Origin: Bacteroidales bacterium UBA1223
GTDB taxonomy: Bacteria > Bacteroidota > Bacteroidia > Bacteroidales > P3
Length of the DNA stretch: 11,294 nt
NCBI GenBank assembly: GCA_002309155.1
Contig: DBXB01000078.1
Span: 1-11,294 of the forward strand
Reading direction: 5' to 3'
Both the position numbers and the translations under genes were made by a program. Below, in pieces: positions 1 through 7,614 of the stretch. The notes under the pieces are model-generated. The model searched no databases. It was not told the DNA's origin and worked only from the letters and a program-made list of their open reading frames with translations. Within the stretch, counting starts at the first letter, position 1. Every line of letters begins with the position of its first letter.

Positions 1-2585
1 ACAATGAGTTTCTCAACCTTGCTGAATCTGCTGTTGGTGATGCGTACAAAGTAAGCACCCTTGGCGAGGTTGGAGACGTTGATGTCAACACCATTCTCAG
101 CATTGAACTGAGAAGTGGAGACAACACGGCCGCTCATGTCGATGAGAGCCATATTGACCTGACCGCTGACGCCGTTGAGGGCGACATGGACATTGGTGGT
201 AGCCGGGTTCGGCTGGAGTCTCATGCGGACATCGTTCGAGAGAGGATCGAAACCAACCCACTCTTTGAAGGAGCAACGGAGTGTGTGAGGTTCCTGAACG
301 TTGCGGAGAGTGATGACACCGTATTTTTCACCAGTGCTTTCATCCTCTTCGATGTTATAGTCTTCACCAGCGACAAGTTCAACACCGTCCATCCAAACTT
401 TGTCAATCATGTAACCTTCCTCAGGCATGATATAGTAGGAAGCAGAACCTCCGATAGCAACACTGTCGATGCTGTCGCAGATAACGACGAATCTGCTGTT
501 CTGGAATGAACCCATATCAGGATTCTCGCACTCGAAACCGATAGCAGTCTTGGGAACATAGTAGCCAGGTCCGACAATCATACGGATCATAGGCAGAGTG
601 GTGGGTGAGGAGAAGCAACGGAGACTGTTGTCATACGGGTCGCTGACCATAACCTCGAAACGGTTGTAACGAGAAGACAGGACGTGACCATAGGATTCCA
701 TACCCTCAACTTCGTCGAAATAGACAGTGGTATCGGCACCTGCGCGGACGAAAGAGTTGTAGCAGGTAGCAACGGCGAAGTTAGCCTCTTCAACCAGACG
801 ATAACCGATACGATAGCTCAGGTTAGAGTAAAGTTCGGGCTGGTTGGGGAACATAATGCGGATGGTGGGGTTGTCCTGGCTGCCGTACATCTCATACTCG
901 AGCTCGGCAAGATTGTCGCCAGAGAGGACGTCAGCCTGCTGAACGGTGTAGGGGCTAGCGCCAGTGGCGAAGGTACCAATCCAGGAAGCTCCGGTATCGT
1001 CGACAAAGTCATAACGAAGAACGGGCTCGATGATAGAACCAGCGCGCTGCATGTTGACTTCGGTGGAAGGAGTGATCTCAACACCGAGAACTTTCCAACC
1101 TTCGGGAACATCGTTACCGGTAACATAGGAAACCATGACACCGTAACCAGCCTCATTCCACTTGGTTTCCTCAGGATCAGTGGAGAAAGTGTTGGCAGCA
1201 ACAAGACCAGAAGCATAGTAAGCACCTTTACGGATTACACCGTAGTCACGTGACCAGATACCATAGGGATGCTCAGCGCTGGCATTGTAGTTGACCTCAT
1301 AACGGAGAGTATCGAAGGTGGTGGTGTCGTTGACAGCGTGAGCTCTCTGATCGGTGGTGAAGTCAGAGAAGAAATGGTAGGTACCAGTGGTGCTGGTGGG
1401 CAGGAAAGCCATCTGACCGGTCTTGTAAGAAACGGCGTCATCATAGTTGTAACCGTGAGAAGTGGCGGTACTGTCATACCATCCGAGAGGGTCGATAACG
1501 ATTGATCTGGTAACCGTAGGATCGCTTACGAGAGTTCCAAGGGTCTTGGAGACAACAGGAGTAGCGGCCTGGCCGGGAGCATACTGATAAACAGTACCGG
1601 TGAGGTTGTTCTGATTGTTCTGACCGTTGTTGATCATTTCGCTAACCCAAACAACGGGGAGATTCAGGTTCTGGGGAATCATGTGATAGAAACCCTCGAA
1701 ATACTGGTTGGAGACAACATTCAAGCTGTACTGAGGAACTTCGAGAACCTGGAAGTCGTCAACGAGCCAGAAGTAACCGCCGTTCTGTGTGCCGGACTCG
1801 TCACTCCAACGAACACGGAGATGGACGCTGGCCTGGTTGCCGAGAGAAGCGGGCATTGTGACGGTCTTCCAACCAAAATAGTTGGTGTTGCTGTTCATCT
1901 CAACGCCACGGACGTTGAACTCGACAGTGCTCCAAGTGGTACCATTGGTGCTGTAGTCGATGAAGCAGTGGTCAGAGTTGAATGCACGGTAAACCTGGAA
2001 CAGACGAACACGGATCATGCTGTAACCAGTGGTTGCGAAAGGAGCGAAGCGGAAATAAGCGCTGTAGGTAGCCTCTTCACCGTCGCCACCCCAAGGAGTA
2101 TAGCAGTCAATCATGGACATCAGGAGGTAACCGTTGTTGGGGTCATCCGACTGGAGCATCTCAAACCAACCATTGGGATAGAAACGGGAGGTAAGAACGG
2201 GATAGTGATCAACGACAGTTGCATTAGTCCAAGTGTTGGCAGTAGTGTCAGCCATACGCTGCCACTGGCCATAGTAAGAGTCGCTGGTGCTGACGGGGAC
2301 CTGCTGACCGTCAACCAAATCACCAGACTGACACTTAGCGGTCAAATAGTTGGTGCCGGTAAGTTGGGCTACATTAGCAACAGGACCTTGGCTGAAGTCG
2401 CACAGGAAGAGTTCACCATCTTTGGTGAAGATAGAACCTGTGTAGCCAGCCCTGTCTAATTTGGTGTCCATGTCAGAGACGCGGACGGGTTTGTCAGCAA
2501 CAGAGATGCCAGACATTTTTTGCGTCTGAGCGAAACCAAAGGTAGCGCAGAGAGCAAAAGTAAGAACCATTAATGTTTTTTTCAT
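1..2585 (-). CDS. Secreted T9SS type A sorting domain-containing protein, C-terminus cut by window edge
   Basis: I read this frame codon by codon on the minus strand. It is open from the ATG at 2585 to the window edge, 861 codons without a stop. Residues 1-20 form a signal peptide (MKKTLMVLTFALCATFGFAQ, cleavage likely before the Gln). About residues 130-283 look like a jelly-roll, MAM-like or choice-of-anchor-J module, ending in GGYFWLVDDFQVLEV. About 695-776 resemble the beta-rich repeat of Bacteroidetes surface proteins (EEGYMIDKVWMDGVEL, then ITLRNVQEPHTLRCSF). From about 787 a classic type IX secretion sorting domain starts: LQPNPATTNVHV, ALIDMSGRVV, LAKGAYFVRI, KVEKLIV. Only a few residues and the stop should be missing. 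The protein should cross the inner membrane by Sec and the outer membrane by T9SS, then be surface-anchored or released. Its specific job (adhesion, carbohydrate binding or enzyme) is unknown; I recognise no catalytic motif. TTA, CTA and TCA codons are nearly absent, as in highly expressed genes. Confidence 0.93.
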   Translation of the reverse strand, partial: MKKTLMVLTFALCATFGFAQTQKMSGISVADKPVRVSDMDTKLDRAGYTGSIFTKDGELFLCDFSQGPVANVAQLTGTNYLTAKCQSGDLVDGQQVPVSTSDSYYGQWQRMADTTANTWTNATVVDHYPVLTSRFYPNGWFEMLQSDDPNNGYLLMSMIDCYTPWGGDGEEATYSAYFRFAPFATTGYSMIRVRLFQVYRAFNSDHCFIDYSTNGTTWSTVEFNVRGVEMNSNTNYFGWKTVTMPASLGNQASVHLRVRWSDESGTQNGGYFWLVDDFQVLEVPQYSLNVVSNQYFEGFYHMIPQNLNLPVVWVSEMINNGQNNQNNLTGTVYQYAPGQAATPVVSKTLGTLVSDPTVTRSIVIDPLGWYDSTATSHGYNYDDAVSYKTGQMAFLPTSTTGTYHFFSDFTTDQRAHAVNDTTTFDTLRYEVNYNASAEHPYGIWSRDYGVIRKGAYYASGLVAANTFSTDPEETKWNEAGYGVMVSYVTGNDVPEGWKVLGVEITPSTEVNMQRAGSIIEPVLRYDFVDDTGASWIGTFATGASPYTVQQADVLSGDNLAELEYEMYGSQDNPTIRIMFPNQPELYSNLSYRIGYRLVEEANFAVATCYNSFVRAGADTTVYFDEVEGMESYGHVLSSRYNRFEVMVSDPYDNSLRCFSSPTTLPMIRMIVGPGYYVPKTAIGFECENPDMGSFQNSRFVVICDSIDSVAIGGSASYYIMPEEGYMIDKVWMDGVELVAGEDYNIEEDESTGEKYGVITLRNVQEPHTLRCSFKEWVGFDPLSNDVRMRLQPNPATTNVHVALNGVSGQVNMALIDMSGRVVSTSQFNAENGVDINVSNLAKGAYFVRITNSRFSKVEKLI

Positions 2586-2699
2586 TGTAATTGAATTTTG
2601 ATTAATAAAAAATTTCATCTCAATAGTTGGTGTAACATTCTATTATACAAATAATTTATATTATATATAACCAGAATGTACAACTTTACAATTTGAATG

Positions 2700-2730
2700 C
2701 AAATTTAGCACAAAAAAAAATACCGACAAA
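2700..2730 (-). promoter_or_regulatory. Bacteroidetes-type promoter for the T9SS cargo gene
   Basis: Read on the minus strand, a -33 box TTTG (2730-2727) is followed by exactly 19 nt and a perfect -7 box TAAATTTG (2707-2700), matching the Bacteroidetes primary-sigma consensus TTTG-N19-21-TAnnTTTG. The spacer contains a run of nine T. Transcription should start near 2693, leaving an AT-rich 5' UTR of roughly 105 nt before the ATG at 2585. No Shine-Dalgarno site is seen; the bases before the start are A/T-rich, as is usual in this phylum. The start site is inferred from the boxes. Confidence 0.7.
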
Positions 2731-2824
2731 ATATTTTAGATTTTTTTAGTTTTTTTTCAGACGGCAACATAATAAAAAAAATGAATAATAGTTACTAAAT
2801 GCAAAGTCCGCCATCCTTGACTAA

Positions 2825-4507
2825 ATGATTTTTAACACAAAACATATTATAAGAAAGTACTCGGGAAGAATCGCCGGAAAAGTGATTCCTCTCCTGTTGG
2901 CCGGATTGATTGCAGGATGCGGCAGCACAAACAAAATCACTCCCGAACCCGACGGAAGATATAAACGCAAGCCAATTACAGAGACCACCGACGAGATATT
3001 AAAGAGAGAATCTTTTGTGATTGACGCGAAAATGCTAGAGGAAACAGGGCAGACAGAGTTGGCTGCCGACCGTTACCGCCTGTTGCTGGACAAGGACAGC
3101 GCCTTGGGCGTCGCCAACTACGAACTGAGCCGACTCCTGGCGGCAAAGGGGGATATCGACAGCGCCATATTCCTTGCCCAGAGAGCCGTGAGAAACGACG
3201 ACAACAATATATGGTACCGCCTCCACCTGGCATCACTCTACCGATTCACCAACCGAGCACAAGACAATATCACTGTTTGGGAACAGATAGTAAAACACAA
3301 TCCCGACGTACCTGAATACTACTACGAACTCAGCAACGCATACCTGCTGAACAACGACGGGAAGGGCGCCATAGCATCGCTGAACCGTTTGGAGAAGATG
3401 GTGGGCGTCACGGAGAGTGTGTCCATGCAGAAATCCAAGATATGGACACACATGGGGGAAACCGACAAGGCGATGCAGGAGATAGAGAGACTCTCAATGT
3501 CGATGCCAAACGACAGCCGATACTGCGGAATGCTCGCTGAATCGTATATGGCGTCAGGACAATACAGCAAAGCAAAAGAATGTTACGACCGCCTGATGGC
3601 GACAAATCCTGACGACGAATACATCCACATCTCACTGGCAGAATACTACAAAGCCATGAAGGAGCCCCGCAAAGCCTATGAGGAATTGAGAATCGGCATG
3701 GCTCAAGAGAATCTGACAACAACCAACAAACTGAAAATACTCACTAATTTCTACACCAGCGAGGAATTCTACGGCAAATATTCAGAATATGCATACGACC
3801 TGCTCAATGTGGCGATGCAAAACTGTGACGACAGCATCACCTATGCCACATTCTACGGCGATGTGCTTATGCATCAAGGCAAATACCTGGACGCCGCCCA
3901 CCAGTTCCAACTGGCACTGACGAAAGACAGCAGCAAATACGATGTGTGGGAGGCGCTGCTTATCAGCGAGCTGTCGGCGGGAGTAGACTCCACGACCCTT
4001 GAATCTCATGCACGCAGAGCCTCACGGTTGTTCCCTCTCCACACCCTCCCCTACTACACCCTGGCCGTGGTGGAATACGACAAGAACGAGTTTCAAAAAG
4101 CTGTTGACCTCCTCAGAAGATGCGAGAAGAACGGATTTGAGAACGGATATCTTGAACCTGAGTGCTACATGCTTCTCGGCGAATGCCTGAACCGTATGAA
4201 CGACACCCTCTGTTATGGCTATTACGAGAAATACCTTTCGCTGAAACCCGACGACATCAATACGATGAACAGCTATGCCTACAGGCTGGCATTGGACAAG
4301 AATAATCTGGAGAAAGCCCTCCGGCTGTCAAAACGCACTCTCGACGCAGAACCCGACAACAACTACTACCTGGACACCTACGCATGGATTCTTCACCAGA
4401 TGGGACGCGACAAAGAGGCATACAAGTACATGGAGAAGGTCATGAAAAAAAGCGATGTGAGCGATGAGGAGAAAGAACACTGGGAAGCCATCAAGAAAGG
4501 ACTTTAG
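2825..4507 (+). CDS. Tetratricopeptide-repeat outer-envelope lipoprotein
   Basis: This 560-residue protein has an N-terminal signal with a lipobox (LIAGC, Cys32), so it should be lipid-anchored in the envelope. After a short polar linker the rest is helical TPR-type repeats from about residue 70 to the end. Recognisable units include GDIDSAIFLAQRAVRNDDNN, SGQYSKAKECYDRLMATNPD, QGKYLDAAHQFQLAL, NEFQKAVDLLRRCEKNG and, near the C-terminus, NNLEKALRLSKRTLDAEPDN then MGRDKEAYKYMEKVMKK. No catalytic domain is visible, so a protein-protein scaffold role is inferred. In Bacteroidales, TPR lipoproteins of this type are, from memory, commonly found beside a DUF4292 lipoprotein, as here, often with dut before and an M23 peptidase after; neither of those two flanks this copy. 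It is transcribed divergently from the T9SS gene. I found no convincing plus-strand promoter box in the 239-nt gap. Confidence 0.88.
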   Translation: MIFNTKHIIRKYSGRIAGKVIPLLLAGLIAGCGSTNKITPEPDGRYKRKPITETTDEILKRESFVIDAKMLEETGQTELAADRYRLLLDKDSALGVANYELSRLLAAKGDIDSAIFLAQRAVRNDDNNIWYRLHLASLYRFTNRAQDNITVWEQIVKHNPDVPEYYYELSNAYLLNNDGKGAIASLNRLEKMVGVTESVSMQKSKIWTHMGETDKAMQEIERLSMSMPNDSRYCGMLAESYMASGQYSKAKECYDRLMATNPDDEYIHISLAEYYKAMKEPRKAYEELRIGMAQENLTTTNKLKILTNFYTSEEFYGKYSEYAYDLLNVAMQNCDDSITYATFYGDVLMHQGKYLDAAHQFQLALTKDSSKYDVWEALLISELSAGVDSTTLESHARRASRLFPLHTLPYYTLAVVEYDKNEFQKAVDLLRRCEKNGFENGYLEPECYMLLGECLNRMNDTLCYGYYEKYLSLKPDDINTMNSYAYRLALDKNNLEKALRLSKRTLDAEPDNNYYLDTYAWILHQMGRDKEAYKYMEKVMKKSDVSDEEKEHWEAIKKGL

Positions 4508-4522
4508 TGACGATTAAAAAAT

Positions 4523-4658
4523 AAAGTAAAACAATGGGGAGTTAAAAGTAAGTAATCGTGATCCGTGACCAGTGACCGGTGATACGATCGGGTCACGGAT
4601 CACAGTTCACCGGTCACGATAAACCCTTTAACTCCACCTCACCTTATTATTTTACTTT
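4523..4658. repeat. 136-nt extended imperfect palindrome built from heptad repeats (REP/MITE-like)
   Basis: The core 4555-4586 pairs with 4589-4620 in one register. The left arm is four tandem heptamers of form GTGAYCN (GTGATCC, GTGACCA, GTGACCG, GTGATAC; 4558-4585). The right arm holds their inverted counterparts (GGTCACG, GATCACA, GTTCACC, GGTCACG; 4591-4618). A perfect 13-bp inverted repeat, GTGATCCGTGACC (4558-4570) against 4591-4603, is also possible in a shifted register. The symmetry continues outward: GGAGTTAAA (4538-4546) pairs with TTTAACTCC (4627-4635), and AAAGTAAAACAAT (4523-4535) matches the complement of 4646-4658 at 12 of 13 positions. It fills most of the gap between the TPR and DUF4292 genes. 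As RNA it would form a long hairpin, and could stop or attenuate transcription or stabilise the upstream message. No U-run directly follows the core, so a simple intrinsic terminator is not clear. Confidence 0.85.
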
Positions 4659-4681
4659 TGCTTAATAAAAAAACGACTCTA

Positions 4682-5470
4682 TTGAAAATAAGAAACGCCA
4701 TATTACTCCTAACGGGACTTCTTCTTGCTATTAGCCTCGATTCCTGCCGTTCTCACAAAAACCTTGTGCAAGAGACCGACATGCCGGCGGTTCCCACGGT
4801 GATGCCGGAAGACGCCACACCTCCCGCCCCACGCCTCGACACCATCATCAACGCCAAATTCCATTACTACACAGCAAACTTCAGATGCAACGTTGAGGGA
4901 TTCAACGTCACCGGTCAGATCCGCATGGTGAACGACAGCGCCATCTGGATGAGCATCAACATTGTGGTAGAAGTCGGCCGTGTCCTCCTCACCCCCACAA
5001 GGGCTAAAGGATACGTGAAAATTGCGAACAAGTACTTCGACGGCGACTACGACGAGCTCTGCCAGAGATTTGGAATAGACCTGGACTATGAGACCATTCA
5101 AGCGATGATTGTCGGAAACTGCCCCAAAGGTTGCAAGGAGAGCCGCGAGGCGGAACGCAACAACGACAAAGTCACCCTTTGGTACAACCAGAAAGCAGGC
5201 AACAAGACTCGGCAACTGACTCTCACAAAAAGCTTTAACAGTAAGAAAATCACGGGAGCGGAAATAGAGAGTCCCTCAGTAAGAGAGCACATTTCGTATC
5301 AATACCTCAAGACGGACATGGCAAATACGCAGATTCTGCCATCGAAAATAAATCTAAGCATCAACAGCAAAAGAATCAACGAGTCGACAACGGTGGAGCT
5401 CGAGCGAATCACACTTGACCGGCAGACCTCCCTTCCTTTCAACATACCAAACAGATATAAAGCATATTAG
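4682..5470 (+). CDS. DUF4292 family lipoprotein (LolA-fold-like), TTG start
   Basis: The protein matches what I know of DUF4292, a Bacteroidetes envelope family. Typical landmarks are the stretch around VEGFNVTGQIRMVNDSAIWM, then a VGRVLLTPTRAKGYVKIANK segment, and YFDGDYDELCQRFGIDLDYE. The N-terminus is a short lipoprotein signal, (M)KIRNAILLLTGLLLAISLDSC; Cys with Ser at -1 fits a lipobox, though Asp at -2 is unusual. No ATG exists in frame near this end. TTG at 4682 gives a compact 262-residue lipoprotein preceded by A-rich sequence, so I chose it. TTG at 4658 would give 270 residues but lies inside the right arm of the palindrome. The family is thought to have a LolA/LolB-like beta fold, hinting at lipid or lipoprotein handling, but its function is unproven. 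The gene is followed 11 nt later by a LolA-like gene, so co-transcription is likely. Confidence 0.85.
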   Translation: MKIRNAILLLTGLLLAISLDSCRSHKNLVQETDMPAVPTVMPEDATPPAPRLDTIINAKFHYYTANFRCNVEGFNVTGQIRMVNDSAIWMSINIVVEVGRVLLTPTRAKGYVKIANKYFDGDYDELCQRFGIDLDYETIQAMIVGNCPKGCKESREAERNNDKVTLWYNQKAGNKTRQLTLTKSFNSKKITGAEIESPSVREHISYQYLKTDMANTQILPSKINLSINSKRINESTTVELERITLDRQTSLPFNIPNRYKAY

Positions 5471-5481
5471 ACTCACCGAAA

Positions 5482-6240
5482 ATGAACAAACGACTATTTA
5501 TATTTATCGTCGCCTCACTCCTTGCCGTTACAGTGACAGGACAAAATCCGCAAAAGGAGATAGACACCGCCGAAGCGGTGGTGAGCCGTTATCTGAATCT
5601 GATGAACATCGAATCCCTGCGCCGCGACAGCATACTTTATATCGAATCGGTAATCTATCACCGCTCATCACCCCACGACACCGCAATCATGAAACGATGG
5701 TATCTGCCTCCCAACAGGATGCGGAGCGAACTTTGGCATGGCGACACTCTGCTTCAGGGCGCATACACCGACGGAAAAAACATCTTCAAAGAGTGTGACA
5801 AATCCATGTTCAACGGATGGACCAAAGTCGCTATGTCCAGATACTACAACATTGAACCGCTATACGATTTCAGAGGACCTTTATATCACTGGAAAGCCAA
5901 TGCCGTAGACTTGACATACAAAGGCATCTGGCATTTCAATAACAACGAAGTCTATCGAGTAGTCGCCGATTCGCCAAATGGATATGTAAACCACTACCTT
6001 TTTGAGAAAGAGAGCGGATTGCTTTTCTTTATAGAAGAGACCAACTCCCATTCCACCTACAGCAACCACAAGGCGGAGGAACACCCAGACTGGCACGCAT
6101 ACCATGAGTACCAGCCCATTGGCAACGCCATTCTGCCCAGCATCGAGAGCTACCAGATGAATGAAGATGTGATATTCTATTTCACAAAATACCGCTACAT
6201 ACCTATAGATATGCGGATATTCACAGAGGACAAACCATGA
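5482..6240 (+). CDS. LolA-like periplasmic protein (outer membrane lipoprotein-sorting-like)
   Basis: This 252-residue protein has a cleavable signal peptide (MNKRLFIFIVASLLAVTVTG, cleavage before QNPQ) and no lipobox cysteine, so it is probably soluble in the periplasm. The body resembles the LolA/LolB-type half-barrel families of Bacteroidetes: an early helix (AEAVVSRYLNLMNIESL), then beta segments such as MKRWYLPPNRMRSELWHGDTLLQGAYTDGKNIFK, a middle LYDFRGPLYHWKANAVDLTYKG, and a late YLFEKESGLLFFIEET strand pair. Family assignment rests on this pattern and not on a catalytic motif. A role in shuttling lipoproteins or lipids to the outer membrane is inferred. It starts 11 nt after the DUF4292 gene and its stop overlaps the tadA start (ATGA at 6237-6240), implying translational coupling. 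Confidence 0.65.
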   Translation: MNKRLFIFIVASLLAVTVTGQNPQKEIDTAEAVVSRYLNLMNIESLRRDSILYIESVIYHRSSPHDTAIMKRWYLPPNRMRSELWHGDTLLQGAYTDGKNIFKECDKSMFNGWTKVAMSRYYNIEPLYDFRGPLYHWKANAVDLTYKGIWHFNNNEVYRVVADSPNGYVNHYLFEKESGLLFFIEETNSHSTYSNHKAEEHPDWHAYHEYQPIGNAILPSIESYQMNEDVIFYFTKYRYIPIDMRIFTEDKP

Positions 6241-6686
6241 GCATTTTCGACAACGAGGAGGAATATTATATGCGGCAGGCTCTTGGTGAGGCCCGCATGG
6301 CATTCGACGAGGGGGAGATACCTGTCGGCGCTGTGATTGTCTGCAACGGTCAGATTATCGCACGGGCACACAACAACACCGAACGCCTGCATGACGTGAC
6401 CGCCCATGCCGAAATGATAGCCTTCACTGCAGCCACCAACACACTGGGAAGCAAATATCTGCCTGACTGCACACTATATGTCACCTTAGAGCCTTGCTAT
6501 ATGTGCGCCGGAGCCGCGGGATGGACCCAGATAGGACGTATAGTCTACGGTGCCTCCGACCCGAAAGCAGGATTCGGCAGAGTCGGACGAAAACTGCTAC
6601 ACCCCAAGACCAAAGTGGAAGGCGGTCTTCTCGAGGAAGAATGCGTCGCTCTTATGAAAGACTTCTTCAAAAGCAAACGAGGATAA
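6237..6686 (+). CDS. tadA: tRNA-specific adenosine deaminase TadA
   Basis: This is a cytosolic zinc enzyme that deaminates adenosine 34 to inosine in the anticodon of tRNA-Arg(ACG), allowing one tRNA to read CGU, CGC and CGA. The cytidine-deaminase-fold signature is intact. HAE lies at residues 57-59, with His57 a zinc ligand and Glu59 the proton shuttle. PCYMC lies at 86-90, with Cys87 and Cys90 the other ligands. The N-terminal MRQALGEARMAFDEGEIPVGAVIV and the later IVYGASDPKAGFG are typical of TadA. The length of 149 residues is normal. The start overlaps the preceding gene's stop by 4 nt. The family also contains guanine deaminases and related enzymes, but the motif set fits TadA best. 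Confidence 0.93.
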   Translation: MSIFDNEEEYYMRQALGEARMAFDEGEIPVGAVIVCNGQIIARAHNNTERLHDVTAHAEMIAFTAATNTLGSKYLPDCTLYVTLEPCYMCAGAAGWTQIGRIVYGASDPKAGFGRVGRKLLHPKTKVEGGLLEEECVALMKDFFKSKRG

Positions 6687-6723
6687 CACAATACCAAAGC
6701 AATATTCAAATACATCTATCAAT

Positions 6724-7614
6724 ATGAAACCTACATTATTAGTCTTGGCAGCCGGAATGGGCAGCCGCTACGGAGGACTCAAACAGCTGGATGGCGTGGG
6801 TCCCAATGGCGAAATCATCATGGACTACTCCATCACCGACGCAATCCGCGCAGGATTCGGGAAGGTGGTGTTTGTCATTCGCCACAGTTTTGCCGACGAA
6901 TTCAAGAAACACATCAACGCCGACCATTTTGGCAACAAAATCGCCGTGGAATATGTATACCAGGAACTGGACAACCTCCCCGCCGGATTCAAAGTCCCCG
7001 AAGGTCGCGAGAAACCCTGGGGAACAAACCATGCCATCCTTATGGCTAAAGAGGTAATCCACGAACCTTTCGCCGTGATCAACGCTGACGACTTCTATGG
7101 CCGTGACGCTTTCCAGGTCATGGGCGACTACCTGCGTGGACTTGAAGGCAAGAAGGGCGACTACTGCATGGTGGGCTACAAACTGGAGAACACCCTGTCG
7201 GAAAACGGCACAGTGAGCCGTGGAGTCTGCAACATCACCTCCGACGGGTTCCTCGCCGGAATGACAGAACGCACAAGCATCGGACGTACCGCCAACGGCA
7301 TCGAATACAAAGACGATGACGGATCCATGCATCCCCTCAACGCCGACGACACCGTATCGATGAATCTCTTCGGATTCACCCCCGACTATTTCGGCGAGAG
7401 TGAGAAACTGTTTGTGGAATTCCTGAAAGAACGTGGCACCGAGATGAAATCGGAATACTACATACCGTTCGCAGTCAACACTTTCCTCAACAGCGGATAT
7501 GCCACAATGAGAGTCCTGAAGACCACAGCCCAATGGTTTGGCGTGACCTACAAGGAAGACCGTCCGATGGTGGTTGAGAGACTCAAGAGACTCCATGAAG
7601 AGGGAATTTACTGA
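6724..7614 (+). CDS. Sugar-phosphate-type nucleotidyltransferase
   Basis: The 296-residue protein opens with the nucleotide-binding signature of NTP-transferases: LAAGMGSRYGGLKQ at residues 8-21, with Arg15 and Lys20 expected to contact the phosphates. The predicted metal-binding Asp lies in INADDFYG (Asp122-Asp123). The rest fits a single GT-A-like Rossmann domain without a hexapeptide acyltransferase tail. It should join a sugar-1-phosphate with an NTP to form an NDP-sugar and pyrophosphate in the cytosol; the sugar and base cannot be read from sequence. Related Bacteroidetes genes are often annotated simply as nucleotidyltransferase. No kinase or sugar-modifying enzyme lies beside it here, so a MurU-like recycling role is only a possibility. 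It starts 37 nt after tadA and its end overlaps the next gene by 20 nt. Confidence 0.85.
   Translation: MKPTLLVLAAGMGSRYGGLKQLDGVGPNGEIIMDYSITDAIRAGFGKVVFVIRHSFADEFKKHINADHFGNKIAVEYVYQELDNLPAGFKVPEGREKPWGTNHAILMAKEVIHEPFAVINADDFYGRDAFQVMGDYLRGLEGKKGDYCMVGYKLENTLSENGTVSRGVCNITSDGFLAGMTERTSIGRTANGIEYKDDDGSMHPLNADDTVSMNLFGFTPDYFGESEKLFVEFLKERGTEMKSEYYIPFAVNTFLNSGYATMRVLKTTAQWFGVTYKEDRPMVVERLKRLHEEGIY

Noticed and set aside
684..1253. Long plus-strand open frames opposite the T9SS gene (also 186-509 and 1683-2459)
   Set aside because: They lie codon-for-codon opposite the real gene and exist because it avoids TTA, CTA and TCA codons. The products show no recognisable domain, while the minus-strand frame has a signal peptide and sorting domain.
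2687..2695. Plus-strand -7 box (TACAATTTG) for the TPR lipoprotein gene
   Set aside because: The spacing within the box is one base too long for TAnnTTTG and no TTTG box lies about 19-21 nt upstream.
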